Source: Isochrysis galbana
Lineage: Eukaryota; Haptophyta; Isochrysidales; Isochrysidaceae
Direction: 5' to 3'
Length of the DNA: 64,000 bases
Assembly: GCA_018136815.1 (NCBI GenBank)
Contig: CM030935.1
Span: 2,578,192 to 2,642,191, forward strand
A model generated the notes under the pieces. It worked only from the letters and a program-made list of their open reading frames with translations, ran no database searches and was not told where the DNA came from. A program made the translations under genes and the position numbers. Positions 48,242 to 58,339 of this stretch are shown here, piece after piece. Each line of letters opens with the position of its first letter. Within the stretch, counting starts at the first letter, position 1.

Positions 48242-49192
48242 CTATTCGCCGATGAATCTGGTAGGATCTTCACTAAGCATGGATGAATCCCTTTTGCGCC
48301 TTTTCTGTGTGCAATCCTTCTCTAGGACGACGAGTTCTCTTCTGGCCAATTGGTTCCTTCTTTGCTCTCTCTGTTGACCCACCGAGATCAGAAAGAAATC
48401 CAGACCCACGAGCAAAGAAAGCTTCGACTCCCTCAAACACGAAGAACGGATGACCAAAGAATTCTTTCGGAAGTTCAGCCCACGCACGTCCAACGCAAAG
48501 TTGAGAAGATAACGCCGCATCGACGAAACACCTACAGATGCCACATCGGCCGCCGTCTCCACAGGGCAGCCATGCCCCATGTAGTAGAGGCACGCTGCCA
48601 CCTGAAAGGAGGTGGAGGGGTGATCCAAGTGCGCCAAGGCACGCCGCATGCGTCCACCCGCCACCGCACCGGCCACGGGCAGCTTCCGCATGCAGCCCGA
48701 CTGCTCCACATGGCAGACGAGTTCGTTGAACAGCTCGCGACGCATCCGCATGTGGTGGTAAAAGGTGAGGTCATCGCCCTCGGTGAAGTAGGCAAACAGC
48801 GAGCTGTTGCGCCACTTACCGCGGACTCTGTGCACCCTACGCACCTCCTGCCCCTCACGCGAGTGCGCGACCGCCAGGCACAGCGCCACGATGAGCCGCT
48901 TGCGCCGCGCTTGCTGCGCCCGCATCTGCGTCTCAACCTGGGCGACGAGAGTGGGCCAGAGGCGCGCGTGGCCATGAATGACCTCGGCTGCGCCGGTCAC
49001 GCCGGCCAGCGCGGCCCGGTTCGCTTGGTTCACTCGCGCGCCAGCCCGTGGCGAGCGGGGGCTCCTGGGCGCCATCGCGACGATGGCAGCCGGCGCCGAG
49101 TGATCCAGAGCGTTCAGTTTTGTTTTGACAAAGCAAAAAATTAGATAAATTTTTGCGGCCGTTTTCCCCATAACGCGCGCGACTGTCGGCAA
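48242..49192 (-). CDS. PIF/Harbinger transposase-like N-terminal fragment
   Basis: A minus-strand frame of about 316 codons (it opens from a TTG; a plausible ATG start, MAPRSPRSPRAGARVNQ, is about 40 codons in). The middle reads SSLFAYFTEGDDLTFYHHMR, MRRELFNELVCHVEQSGCMR, ALAHLDHPSTSFQVAACLYY, MGHGCPVETAADVASVGVSS and MRRYLLNF. This pattern, an F--H-RM-R-LF-EL helix and a later LA-L--G-----A---GVS--S helix-turn-helix, is the part of HARBI1/PIF nuclease proteins that precedes the catalytic DDE domain. The DDE motifs are not visible in this frame, so the gene is truncated or continues in a downstream exon. It is divergent from the SR-protein gene at 49465. Confidence 0.6.
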   Translation of the reverse strand: MPTVARVMGKTAAKIYLIFCFVKTKLNALDHSAPAAIVAMAPRSPRSPRAGARVNQANRAALAGVTGAAEVIHGHARLWPTLVAQVETQMRAQQARRKRLIVALCLAVAHSREGQEVRRVHRVRGKWRNSSLFAYFTEGDDLTFYHHMRMRRELFNELVCHVEQSGCMRKLPVAGAVAGGRMRRALAHLDHPSTSFQVAACLYYMGHGCPVETAADVASVGVSSMRRYLLNFALDVRGLNFRKNSLVIRSSCLRESKLSLLVGLDFFLISVGQQREQRRNQLARRELVVLEKDCTQKRRKRDSSMLSEDPTRFIGE

Positions 49193-49464
49193 GGGGGGTA
49201 AGCAGTGTAAAGTAGAGAGCGCTTGGGGAACCCGAGAGGAAGAGCAGAGGCCGCCGGAGGCGCGCCGCGTCGCCGCCGCTGCTCCCGCCTCTCCCCCTCC
49301 CTCCCCGAGCCCCCCCGCCCCCCCCCCCCCCTCCTCCCCCCCCCCTCGCCCCCCTGTCCGGGCGCGCTGCCCCCCCCCGCCCCCCCGCCCCCCCCCCGCC
49401 TCCCCTTTCCCCCCACCAAGCCTCCTCCGCGACTCCCCCCCTCACCGTCACTCGCGCAGCCGCC

Positions 49465-50160
49465 ATGGTGCAGCGCGTCTACCTGGGCAACCTCGACCCG
49501 CGCATCTCGAAGGAACAGATCCAGGACGAGTCGGCACGATTCGGCAAGCTCACCGACGTCTGGGTCGCGCGTAACCCCCCTGGATTCGCATTCGTCACCT
49601 TTGAAGATGAACGAGACGCTAGGGACATGATGGAGGCACTCTCCGGAGGGGACGGCCCACTTGGCAGGGTCAGGATCGAGCTGGCCAAGAACCAAGGCGG
49701 TCGTCAAGCGGGGCCGCAAGGCACCGGACGTGGTGGCTACGGCGGAGGCGGATACGGCGGAGGCGGATACGGTGGAGGCGGATACGGTGGAGGCGGATAC
49801 GGGGGCCCACCGCCGCGACGCAACGACGACCGCGCCCGCGGATATGACGACCGCCCGCGCGGATATGACGACCGCCCGCGCGGATACGACGACCGCGCAC
49901 GCGGTTATGATGACCGCGGCCGCGGGGCCGATGACCGCCCACGCGGGTATGATGACCGCCCACGCGGGTATGACGACCGTGTTGACCGTGGACGCGGATT
50001 TGATGACCGCGGACGAAATGATCGCGGACGCGCACACTCGCGTTCGCGCTCTCGCGATCGCCGCCGACGATCGCCGTCGCGTTCTCCGTCGGACGACCGG
50101 AGGCGGCCGAAGCCCACCAAGAAGTATTCGGACGAGGCGCCTGAAGATAAAGATCGGTAG
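49465..50160 (+). CDS. SR-type splicing factor with one RRM
   Basis: ATG at 49465. Residues 1-75 are an RNA recognition motif with RNP2 VYLGNL and RNP1 GFAFVTFED and the usual spacing. A glycine-rich hinge (GGYGGGGYGGGGYGGGGYGG) follows, then about eight RGYDDRP-type repeats, an RS-rich patch (RAHSRSRSRDRRRRSPSRSP) and an acidic end. This is the arrangement of single-RRM SR proteins acting in nuclear pre-mRNA splicing; RGG-type RNA contact by the repeat region is likely. The frame stops at 50160 in GATCGGTAG, which also contains a donor-like GGTAGGT. A coding-like stretch at 50481-50572 (DEEKDHNRDREDDQQERKYS) follows a pyrimidine tract and CAG, but by my count it does not join in phase, so the true C-terminus is unresolved. 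Confidence 0.8.
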   Translation: MVQRVYLGNLDPRISKEQIQDESARFGKLTDVWVARNPPGFAFVTFEDERDARDMMEALSGGDGPLGRVRIELAKNQGGRQAGPQGTGRGGYGGGGYGGGGYGGGGYGGGGYGGPPPRRNDDRARGYDDRPRGYDDRPRGYDDRARGYDDRGRGADDRPRGYDDRPRGYDDRVDRGRGFDDRGRNDRGRAHSRSRSRDRRRRSPSRSPSDDRRRPKPTKKYSDEAPEDKDR

Positions 50161-51576
50161 GTCTCAACTTGCCCTCACAAAACTCCGCCACTGTAGCATT
50201 TCTGCTTCACGCCTCCCGCTGCAACCATCCCAGTCTTTGCGGAAGGTGGTCGATACGCCGACCCCGTCTTCTGAGCCTGCTTGCTCCCTTTTTGCGGCAT
50301 CGCGTGTGCGCAGGGGGGAGGACAGGAAGAGGGGAGGTGAGGGTTCTACCCCGCCACTTTCCTCATCCTACGGTGCACTTGTCGTGGTGCCATTAGCAAC
50401 CACACATCTGTGCCCGGTGTCCCAAGTCGTGTTAAGCCTCGTCGTATTCACATCTTCGCGTCTTTGCTGCAACCTTTCAGATTTTGATGAGGAGAAAGAC
50501 CACAACCGGGATCGCGAGGATGATCAACAAGAGAGGAAGTACTCGAACAAGGAATGCGCGGACCGCGCTTAAGCGCCGAAGTAGCTGCAGTTGCCCAAAT
50601 TGAGTTAAGTTCGGGTGTTTCTTATGCTTGTCACCTGATCACAAGCTTCTGGACTGGTCAGAGCCACACCTGCATGTCTTGCTGTGGCTTTCGCTTCAAG
50701 TGCGCACCATGCGTCCTCGGCACTGGTTGCCACCTTCTCGCCTAGAGATATGCGTCATGCCCGCTCGCTCGCTCGCTCGCTCGATTGGCGGCGCACTCCT
50801 CGATATGCGTCCTAACTGGTATGTCCCCACTTTTAGTAATGGAAACCCTGGGCCTCACATGTAAATCTATTCTTGCCAACCCCCTGGGTGCCCCTGAGCT
50901 CCCCAGGGAAGCACTGGTCTTGCGTGCTCCCCACGTTCTGTTCTCTTGCTCTCTATCCAGGGCGACAGATCCTCCATCGGACTCGCTTTCGTGTCTGTTA
51001 CGGATCTCGTGGCCTTGGCCGCGATTTGAGGCGCCACGCATGTTGCGAACCCTTGAACTCGCACATCGGTGGGCTCGCATTGTTTGATCAGTAAACATCG
51101 CGAGGTGATGCTGCGGTGCCCGTGCCGCTTTCTGGTCTTTTGACCTTGCAATTCGGCGCACTCTTGCATCAATATTCAGGGTTCTGAGACCGTCAATCGG
51201 ATTCGACGTGAGATTGCTCCTTCACAAGCCTTGGATATCGCGATGTGGCTGAAAGCGAATGTTGCGGTGTCCTTGCAAGCTGCTGTTTCCGTGTGCCCAT
51301 GGCTACGGTAGGTAGAGATGACGATGCAAGGCGATTCATCCATACGTGGTCAAGGCCGTTGTGTGTGTTATGTGAGGTTAGTACGCGTTGCGGTATTGAC
51401 AGCATCACCTGTCCACTCAACAGAGAGTGTACGGGAAGGACGGTGAGGGGACGAAAATGCGAACGACCTAATCCGACCTGCGCAAGAGTTATAGGAATAC
51501 ATGGTACTTCAGTAGTAACTAGAATTAGTATGGGTTAGTAGAGGTGGCGGTGTGAAAAAGCAAATGGTTGATTATC
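50161..51576. other. Downstream of SR gene, no further gene recognised
   Basis: It holds the possible last SR exon (50481-50572), a GCTC tetranucleotide repeat at about 50762-50781, and otherwise low-signal sequence of moderate GC. Short ORFs show no domains. Confidence 0.4.
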
Positions 51577-51632
51577 GATTATCTCACCGCGCGCGCGACC
51601 TTGCACGTCGATCTGGTCTGCAGCCACACCCG
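51577..51632 (-). repeat. B-type retroposon terminus fragment
   Basis: TTATCTCACCGCGCGCGCGA followed by CCTTGCACG is a B-type terminus without its body. It directly precedes subfamily D copy 2. Confidence 0.5.
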
Positions 51633-52118
51633 CTAAGTTTATACTTAGACGCGATGGAGCGCGCCGCCGCGACTCCCCTCTCCTTCGGGCCCCCCGCCGA
51701 GGGCGACCCCCCTGCCCACATGGACCTGTCGCTGGCAAAGCGGCCGCGTCCGCCCTCAGAGGCCGAACAGGTGCGCGCGACCCCGGTCGCGCCACACGGC
51801 CCGTGGCCTCGGCCACATCATGCACAGCAGCCATGCTAGCCCCCCCCATGGGGGACAGCAGAGTGCAAGACTCTGAGAGACAGCAAAAGGCAGGAGGGTC
51901 CTGCACTCCACAGGGCATGCCTTATGCTTATGGGCCAGAGGCCACTCCCACCCCGACGAGGGCCGCGCCGCCTCGGCGGCGCGGCCCGCGGCCGGGTGGC
52001 CCTTATGGGCACAACATCCTGACAATCTGTCTGACGCACAAATGGTTCATGCATCTCTGTCCACACAGGGAGAGGAAGCCAACACCCACACCTACACCAG
52101 GACCCTCAAGACAACCTG
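51633..52118 (+). mobile_element. Retroposon subfamily D, copy 2
   Basis: It starts CTAAGTTTATACTTAG at 51633-51648, then ACGCGATGGAGCGCGCCGCC. It runs parallel to 4929-5395, with the shared block CCTTATGGGCACAACAT at about 51999-52015 and a shared CAGGACCCTC near the end. The middle part differs by several insertions. No target duplication was identified. Confidence 0.7.
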
Positions 52119-52207
52119 AGCCGCTACACCTCCATGCGCACGACAGCCCGCGACACGACTGACCCCTGCTCCCCACGGGCCTGTCCCTCAGGACCCAGAA
52201 TCAGAGA

Positions 52208-52985
52208 ATGAAGATCAGCAAGCAGACTCTGACGCCACCTACGAAATGTCCTTCACACAACTGGATAAACAACAACGAATACCTAACAATACTAGGCGTC
52301 CCGCTAGGAGCGCTGGAGGCGCTAAAACCCTTCTGGACGAAACTAGCCGACAAAGTCGATGACAAAGTGGCCAGCCTAGCGCCAGCCACCAAATATATGA
52401 CGATATTTGGAAGAGCGACCGTAGTAAACTACATGATATACGGGACACCTAGATACTGGCTACAGACGCTAGCCGCCCCAAGATGGTTCCACACGCGGAT
52501 TCAAAGAGCCGCAGACGCTGTCCTCTGGACAAGCCCACACACCAACAAACAACACAAGTGGGTCAAATACCCACACTATGCCACATCCCACGACAAAAGT
52601 GCAACAAGATCAATGGGGATAGGGCTCCTTCACTGGCCGACCCATATCAAGGCATTACAATCCAAGTGGATACTAAACTATCTTAATGCGCGAAAAGCGC
52701 TGTGGAAACACGCGCTCGACGCATGGTTCTGCCGCACCGGGATAGGAAGGGGCGCCGTCCTTTCCACGATCCCGATAAAAACACTGACGGGCAGCCTGAT
52801 GGGCAACCCGGCACTCCCGACTTTTTGGAGAGAGGCCATCGCAAACTTCAGGGACCTAGACATACAACCCTCGTTCCTCACGCGCAAGGGCGCGCTCTCA
52901 CAGCCCTTGTGGCACAACCCGCACTTCCCTCCTCCGGCGATTCGTGCCTCGTGGGCACGAATGTGGGAGACCCTGCACGCCTGTA
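52208..52985 (+). pseudogene. LINE reverse transcriptase C-terminal part
   Basis: The frame reads NNNEYLTILGVPLGALEALK, PFWTKLADKVDDKVASLAPA, YMTIFGRATVVNYMIYGTPR, YWLQTLAAPRWFHTRIQRAA and DAVLWTSPHTNKQHKWVKYP. GIGLLHWPTHIKALQSKWIL and WARMWETLHAC follow. YL-I-GVPLGA, W--KL--K, the S/A-x-GR segment and P-YWLQ are the classical post-palm motifs of non-LTR reverse transcriptases. The palm with its catalytic YADD box is not present upstream. The frame runs into a retroposon at 52981, so it is truncated at both ends. It is homologous to 27080-27372. Confidence 0.78.
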
Positions 52986-53479
52986 AACAGGTGCGGGACT
53001 TACATATTTTTCGGTGGACGGAGCCCTCGCTCCGCCCACCCCCTTCTCCGCGCTCTCTCTCCCCTCTCCTGCAGCCGGCAGGCACGCGCGATGGCGCGCC
53101 TGCGACAGGCCTACAGCTGCCTCTGGCGACCCCTGGAGGCTCCTGGAGGCCAGCTCCGGGGGCAGAGGAGGCTGGGGCTGGGCCATGGTCTCCCCTGTCC
53201 CCTGCCTCTCCCTCGCTGGCGCTCCTGGGCCCCCACTCTGCACATGTCTGCCTGTCGCACAGGGGGGGAAGGGGGGGTTGGAGCGATGGGCTGGCCACGA
53301 CAGGCCAGGACGCGCGAGGCAGGCGAGCCTGCCACTGAGAGAGTGGGTTAGCAGGGCAGTGGGCTCCTGGCAAGCCATCAGGCGTGCCAGGAGCATGGGT
53401 GGTTCCTCCCCCATGGCAGGGGAGGAGTGGAGAGAGGGGGGGCTCGTGCCCCCCATGGGCGAAGTAAGTATAAACTTAG
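52981..53479 (+). mobile_element. Retroposon subfamily A, copy A3
   Basis: It starts CTGTAAACAGGTGCGGGACT and ends GTAAGTATAAACTTAG at 53464-53479. The body is near-identical to 36575-37070 and, reversed, to 4206-4674. No B-type terminus is attached; it abuts LINE sequence on the left and repeat F on the right. No target duplication was recognised. Confidence 0.78.
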
Positions 53480-53483
53480 TTGC

Positions 53484-53704
53484 TTGGTGTGTGGTGATGG
53501 TGGCATGCTGGTGTCCTGTCATGCGCGCTCTTCCGGGCGGGCCTCGCGAGTCGGCTCGCGGGTACCTGGACGGGCGCGACCCCAGATTGGGGCTGCGCGG
53601 GCGTCGATGCGTCGGCCATGTCCTGATCGGCCGGCGCGGCGGGGTGGGCGGGGTGGGAGGAGGGGAGTGTGGCGCGCTCCATGACCCTATCGTTTTAACG
53701 ATAG
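53484..53704. repeat. Dispersed repeat F, copy 2
   Basis: It shares CGCGGGTACCTGG, GGCCGGCGCGGCGGGG and GGCGCGCTCCATGACC with 27373-27617 and ends in CTATCGTTTTAACGATAG at 53687-53704. Confidence 0.6.
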
Positions 53705-54120
53705 TTTGTCCGAGCCCCAACAAAACGGTGGGCTGACCTCTGACGACGCACTCTCGCTGGAGCTCGAGCTCGGCGAGGGTCGGCCTGTCCCTGCTGGTCG
53801 GTCGCCATCGCTCCGCTCCCACTTCGGATTGCGCGGGGTAAGAGGCAGGGGGAGATCTTCCCCGCGTCCCGCGAAAAAAAAATTCTGGCTCCACGATTCA
53901 GCGAAGTTATTTTCAACCCAAACTCCTTAACCTCTGTAATTGCCCATCGGCTTCCACAATCCACCACAAATACAAGCTAGCCATCTTTAATACCCCAGCC
54001 CTGCTAACTTAAAGCTTCATGCCACCGAATCTGCCGAGTGCGCTGCACATAGCCAAGACGGTTCTTGCCCTGGCGAACGTGAAGAGCCACCCCAAGGAAG
54101 GATCGTATCCAATGTGGTAT
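53705..54120. other. Intergenic
   Basis: An A-run lies near 53873-53881. No gene or repeat family is recognised; the right part is probably the 3' region of the ankyrin gene. Confidence 0.4.
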
Positions 54121-54741
54121 TCAGTCACGGCTGTTGAGCCATGCAGCAATTTGGACATACCCTCGCCGTTCGGCGGCATCCGCAGCCGTAAGCGAGATGC
54201 CGCCCCTGAGAGGCGTCCGATGATTTTTATCGGCTCCCTGAGAGCATAGCAGCCGGACCACTGCACCGTGGCCATACGTTGCAGCGGCAATGAGGGGCGA
54301 TTGACCATCATCATTGCATCTGTTTGGAGAGGCCCCAGCAGTGAGCAGGGCTGCGACCACGTCAAGGTGGCCATGTTTAGAGGCAGCTAGAATAGGCGTG
54401 CTTCCGACGGCATTCTCCATGTTTGGATTCGCCCCCGCGACCAGGAGATCTCTCACTATTGTGAGGTGGCCATTTCGCGACGCCATTCCTAATGGAGTGT
54501 TTCCACTCTCGTCGCGGCGATTCAGTTCCGACAGCGCTGCCCCTGACAGAAGCAGGTCGTGAACATCCTTCGTGCGGCCGTCACGCGCTGCATGGAACAG
54601 CAGCGGCCGCGTCACGTACAGGAGATGGCGGCCGACTGGGGTGTTAACGTACGACGGCAGCTGCGAGCCCGTCGTGCGCTCCCCCCCCATCCGTCGGCTG
54701 CGGCGCGGACAAACTATCCTTCTAGTTTTACTGGGGTTCAT
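54121..54741 (-). CDS. Ankyrin-repeat protein, 206 aa
   Basis: ATG at 54741. After a basic N-terminus (MNPSKTRRIVCPRRSRRMGG), four to five ankyrin repeats occupy residues about 45-200. They are RPLLFHAARDGRTKDVHDLL, then SGNTPLGMASRNGHLTIVRD, LLVAGANPN, GSTPILAASKHGHLDVVAAL, LTAGASPN, GQSPLIAAATYGHGAVVRLL and a last degenerate copy with AADAAERRGYVQIAAWLNSR. The TPL-A-x-x-GH and LL-GA-x-N consensus positions are intact. The repeats mediate protein binding; partner and process are unknown. No other domain is attached, and the gene appears intronless. Confidence 0.8.
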   Translation of the reverse strand: MNPSKTRRIVCPRRSRRMGGERTTGSQLPSYVNTPVGRHLLYVTRPLLFHAARDGRTKDVHDLLLSGAALSELNRRDESGNTPLGMASRNGHLTIVRDLLVAGANPNMENAVGSTPILAASKHGHLDVVAALLTAGASPNRCNDDGQSPLIAAATYGHGAVVRLLCSQGADKNHRTPLRGGISLTAADAAERRGYVQIAAWLNSRD

Positions 54742-55069
54742 TCTTCATTCTGATCATGAAGGATGAAGGATGAATCATTCTGTTCGAATAGAGCGCGTGG
54801 GACAGCCGTGGGCAGGCCCATACCGAGTAGCGAGACGGGGGCTAGATGTAGCATGGTCTTAGCGACGCAAAGAGGGGACGAGATCGGAGGACACCTAATC
54901 AAGCGTACACCAAGGCACATGGGGACTATGAGCCCCTTCTAATACAAAACTCCAGACACTCCCCCACAGCATGACACGGATGCTGCCTTTAAGGCAAGGA
55001 AGGACGGACTCAGTCCGAAGACTGGAAGGGCTAACATCATATGCATCAATCAGAATTGAGAAGTGTAGC
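54742..55069. other. Intergenic
   Basis: It includes short inverted ATGAAGGATGAAGGATGAAT-type sequence near 54757-54776. No gene is recognised. Confidence 0.4.
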
Positions 55070-55600
55070 CAGGTGACGATAGAAGGTTGTCTTATCGAGA
55101 CATTTGGCATTTGGTGAAGATATCCGCTGTCATTTGTCCAGTACCAATCCAAATAGGAACTGATATCTTGATCTTGTATCTTGTAGAGATATTGTTCTCG
55201 AGCGTACAGTAGCCAACGCTCATAATGGCGATTGCGAGCGGTGGCTCCAGGATTCTTAATCGAGTCACGAGCAGCGGAATTGTCAATATGAATGCCAATA
55301 GGTAGCGATCGAGCAATCGAGGAAGATCAACGAACTCGAACGAACAGATGTAACATAAAGCGTAGATCCCGGGCCGCTAAAGCATATATGGCGGTCTCGG
55401 CCTCAGCAGAGGACTGCGCAACGATAGTCAGCTTCCTTGAACGAAATCAGATGGCCGCTCCCCCATACATAAGAGCGTAGCCTGCAAATGGTTTAGGCAT
55501 GGATCCCCATGAAGAATCAGCGTAGATGTCGAGCTTATCAACAGATCCATCATAGGTTAACCCGAGGTGACGGGTGACGGGAGTGGTGCAAATAGCACAA
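55070..55600 (-). pseudogene. Ty1/copia retrotransposon RNase H remnant
   Basis: Minus-strand frames read YDGSVDKLDIYADSSWGSMP, then after an in-frame TGA FRSRKLTIVAQSSAEAETAI, YALAARDLRFM. After further frame changes come PIGIHIDNSAARDSIKNPGA, ARNRHYERWLLYAREQYL and TGQMTADIFTKC. D-S-W, R-K-x-x--SS-EAE, the D-N-x-x-A--xxNP segment and the final ADIFTK are the conserved order of copia-type RNase H. A stop codon and at least two frameshifts show decay. No LTRs or integrase are visible. Confidence 0.78.
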
Positions 55601-55605
55601 GACGC

Positions 55606-55900
55606 CTAAAAAAAACATCTGACATCTGAAGATTCTGGGCTATACACCTACCGTCTATAGGACTCCCCCCCTCTATCTCCATCGCCCTTATCTTCCCTCT
55701 CCCCACCTCCTCCCCTGCCCCCCTTCTTTCCTTTTTCTTTGATTTCCGGGGTCCGACCTCGGTGCACTACCTGAGGTCTGGTTTGGAGTGTGGTGTTCGG
55801 GCAGGCCTTTTGATTTTTCTCTCTCGTGTGTCTCGTTCTCTCGGCCATGCTTTGGTGGTTGGGTCTCGTCTAGATCGCGCTGCCTCTAGCGATGCCCTCC
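55606..55900 (-). mobile_element. Retroposon copy E2
   Basis: An A-run, then CATCTGACATCTGAAGATTC with a small internal duplication of CATCTGA, then GGGCTATACACCTACCG. The body (TTCCGGGGTCCGACC, GTGCACTACCTGAGG, TGTTCGGGCAGGCCTTTTG) parallels 47178-47480. Boundaries beyond 55850 are approximate. Confidence 0.6.
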
Positions 55901-56419
55901 CTTGCCGGTTGTATTGGCGTTTTATTCGTCCTCTTTGCCTCGCTCTTCGGTCTCTTGGACAGCGTGCGCAATCCTCAGCTTGGTGGCTAGCTCGGCTAGC
56001 TCCTCGCTCCTCGCTGGGTTTGAACCCACTTTTGTCGCTTATATTAAATACGGGCCTTAGGTCGCCTATGTCTATCCTTTTCTTGGGTTGTCTTCCCATG
56101 CCCGCTTGGGCCGTTCGTGCTGAGTCGGTTTCGTGTGCGAATAATAGAGCTTTACACAGGGCCCAAACCTCGTCTGTGGAACACACTCTTGTGATTTAAC
56201 CGGCATACATCCCCATCGATGCTCGAGTTCTGCCGCTCCGATCGCACACCCCTGTAAATCTGATGGGTGTATGCCCATACCAGAGCGCGCATCGCGTAAA
56301 TGCCGAGGGCGTGTCAACGTGAACCCATACGCCCTGGCTCCATCGCTCAAACTATAACAATAGTTTCGACAGAGAGATAGTACAAAGTAAGAGACGGAGA
56401 GACAGTGACGGAGGGAGAA
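55901..56419. other. Intergenic with unassigned minus-strand frames
   Basis: A minus-strand frame (55767-56186) is open for about 139 codons without recognised motifs; it overlaps retroposon E2 and may be part of an element. The right part is the upstream region of the CSA gene. Confidence 0.3.
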
Positions 56420-56524
56420 GTAGTACTCCTAGGAGTACTCCTCCTAGATACACAAATTTGAGAGATGGAAGTTGGAAGAGAGACAGCTCTAGAGAGAGGT
56501 ACTCTCTCTAGGAGTAGAGTAGTG
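56420..56524. promoter_or_regulatory. Repeated TACTCCTAGGAGTA motifs upstream of CSA gene
   Basis: GTAGTACTCCTAGGAGTACT with CCTCCTAG at 56420-56447 is a near-perfect palindrome. TACTCTCTCTAGGAGTAGAG followed by TAGTG lies at 56500-56524. They are 38-142 bases before the ATG at 56562 and are the clearest examples of the recurring motif. Confidence 0.5.
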
Positions 56525-56561
56525 CAGAGAGAGTCCTGAGAGAGAGCTTCGTGGGAGAAAC

Positions 56562-58339
56562 ATGAGACCGTCGCGGCCTCCACGATGGCCGGCGGCCCTG
56601 CATACGCGCGAGCTCGAGGCTCGCTCGCTGGTGGCGGCTCGCGCGGCGGATACGGCGGCGCTCTGCCTTCGCGCCAAGCGCATCCAGCTCTCCGCCCACC
56701 TCGAGCTCGCTGCCCCAAGCGGAGCGCCACTCTCACTCGGCCTCGAGGCCATTGAGGAGAGGTACTTGCTCGCTGGGTGCGCCGATGCGTCCATTTCGTT
56801 GTACGACGTGGCCGACCGCCCGACTATGCAGATGGCTCCGCCCGATGCGCGCGCCCCGCTGGTCAGAGCCACCAAGCGCTCGTGCACCTCGGCGCACACC
56901 CACGCAGTCTCGTGCGTGCAGTGGTTTCCGCACGATACCGGCGCCTTCATCTCAAGTGGATTCGATGCGACTGTCAAGCTGTGGGACACCAACACAATGT
57001 CACCTGTGTGCAGCTTCAACGCGGCTGGTCGTGTACATTGCTCCTGTATGTCGAACATCGCATCGAATCACAACTTGATCGCTACGTGCTCAGATGGTGA
57101 CGGCGGTGATGTGGTCCTCATGGACCCGCTCGTCGGGCACACGGCACACCGGCTTTCAGGCCATCGTGATGTGACCTGGTCACTTTGCTGGTCACGTCAA
57201 AACGATTACGAGCTATTCTCGGGCGGATCAGACGGTTCGCTCCGACTCTGGGACATTAGGAAGAATATCCATGGCTGCTTGCGTGCCTTCGATCAAAATG
57301 ACACCTCTGCCAAACGTGCTGCTGCTGCGAGATCCTCCTCCTCCCGTGCGGCCTTGCAACATCACTCTCCAGCGGACAGTAGCTCCTTCAACATCTACGA
57401 TGCGATTGCAGCTGAGCAGCGTGCGGGCCACGGGATACGCGGGGATCCGGCGAACGCTCGACGTTCATGGGGAGGGAGCTTGCAATCTGGAAGTCTTGCG
57501 GCGACAGCGCGGAGGTTAGCCGACCCCAAGGCACACAACGGCGGTATCACATCACTTGCTCTTTCCTCCGACGGGAGCGTCCTGCTGTCCGCCGGGCGGG
57601 ATCACCGACTTAGACTATGGAATACGAATTCAGGTGAGCTTTGTGGCTCGCTATCCCATGGCGGCCCCGAAGATAGATATCATAGAGTTGGGTGAAACAC
57701 GACACTCCTTGCGTTGGCCCGCAACGGCCGTGATTCACTTTGCTGGACAGGATGATCATTTCGCTCGTGTTAGCAGGTGTCAATGTCCTCGTGCACTACG
57801 AGGACTCCTACAACTCCACCCGCACCTACAAGCAGCTCGCTCTCTCAACGTGCCTAGGCAAAGCTGGCTCCTATGTGTACTTTCCATCATCTGAAACACT
57901 TCGCGTGTACGATCTGTACAACGGTGAGCTTGTGCACGAGCTCAAAGGTCACTTCGGTGAAGTGCACTGCGCTGCCGCTGCATCTGAGGACTTCAAGGTA
58001 TTTTCTGGTGGCGATGACTGCGCCATCATCTCGTGGACGCCACCATCTTGTGGCTTGACGGTGCCGGCGCCTGTGGAAGAGTGCAAGGTAGACGGTTTTG
58101 GCATAGGGTCGGCATCACTGTTGCCTCGGCGCGCAGATCAGCAAGGCCGTACGTGCAGTATTGTAGACTTTATCGAACAGCCGAGCGCAATCTCCGACGT
58201 GACGGCTCCTCGGTCTAGCTCTGCTTGCTGCCATGGTGCGAGACAAATTGCAGACGCTGATGGTGATGCTTGGAGCGACGAAGATATGCCACCCCCTCAA
58301 GTACGTCGGCCGAGCAAGAGAAGGAGGCGAGGTGGATAG
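56562..58339 (+). CDS. ERCC8: Cockayne syndrome A / ERCC8-like WD40 protein, two exons
   Basis: Exon 1 is 56562-57633 and exon 2 is 57777-58339; the 143-bp intron has GTGAGC and TAGCAG ends and joins in phase to give 544 residues. WD40 repeats run in CSA order: GCADASISLYDVA, AVSCVQWFPHDTGAFISSGF, DATVKLWDTNTMSPV, LSGHRDVTWSLCWSRQNDYE, GGSDGSLRLWDIR and, after a long insertion, AHNGGITSLALSSDGSVLLS, AGRDHRLRLWNTNSG. Exon 2 continues VNVLVHYEDSYN, YVYFPSSETLRVYDLYNGEL, HELKGHFGEVHCAAA and SGGDDCAIISWTP. The VQWFPHDTG and LRLWNTNSGE blocks are characteristic of ERCC8, the DDB1-CUL4 substrate receptor in transcription-coupled repair. A 70-residue insertion rich in Ser/Arg/Ala before the fifth repeat and a 90-residue C-terminal tail with a basic end (RRPSKRRRRGG) are extra. 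The protein acts in the nucleus. Confidence 0.88.
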
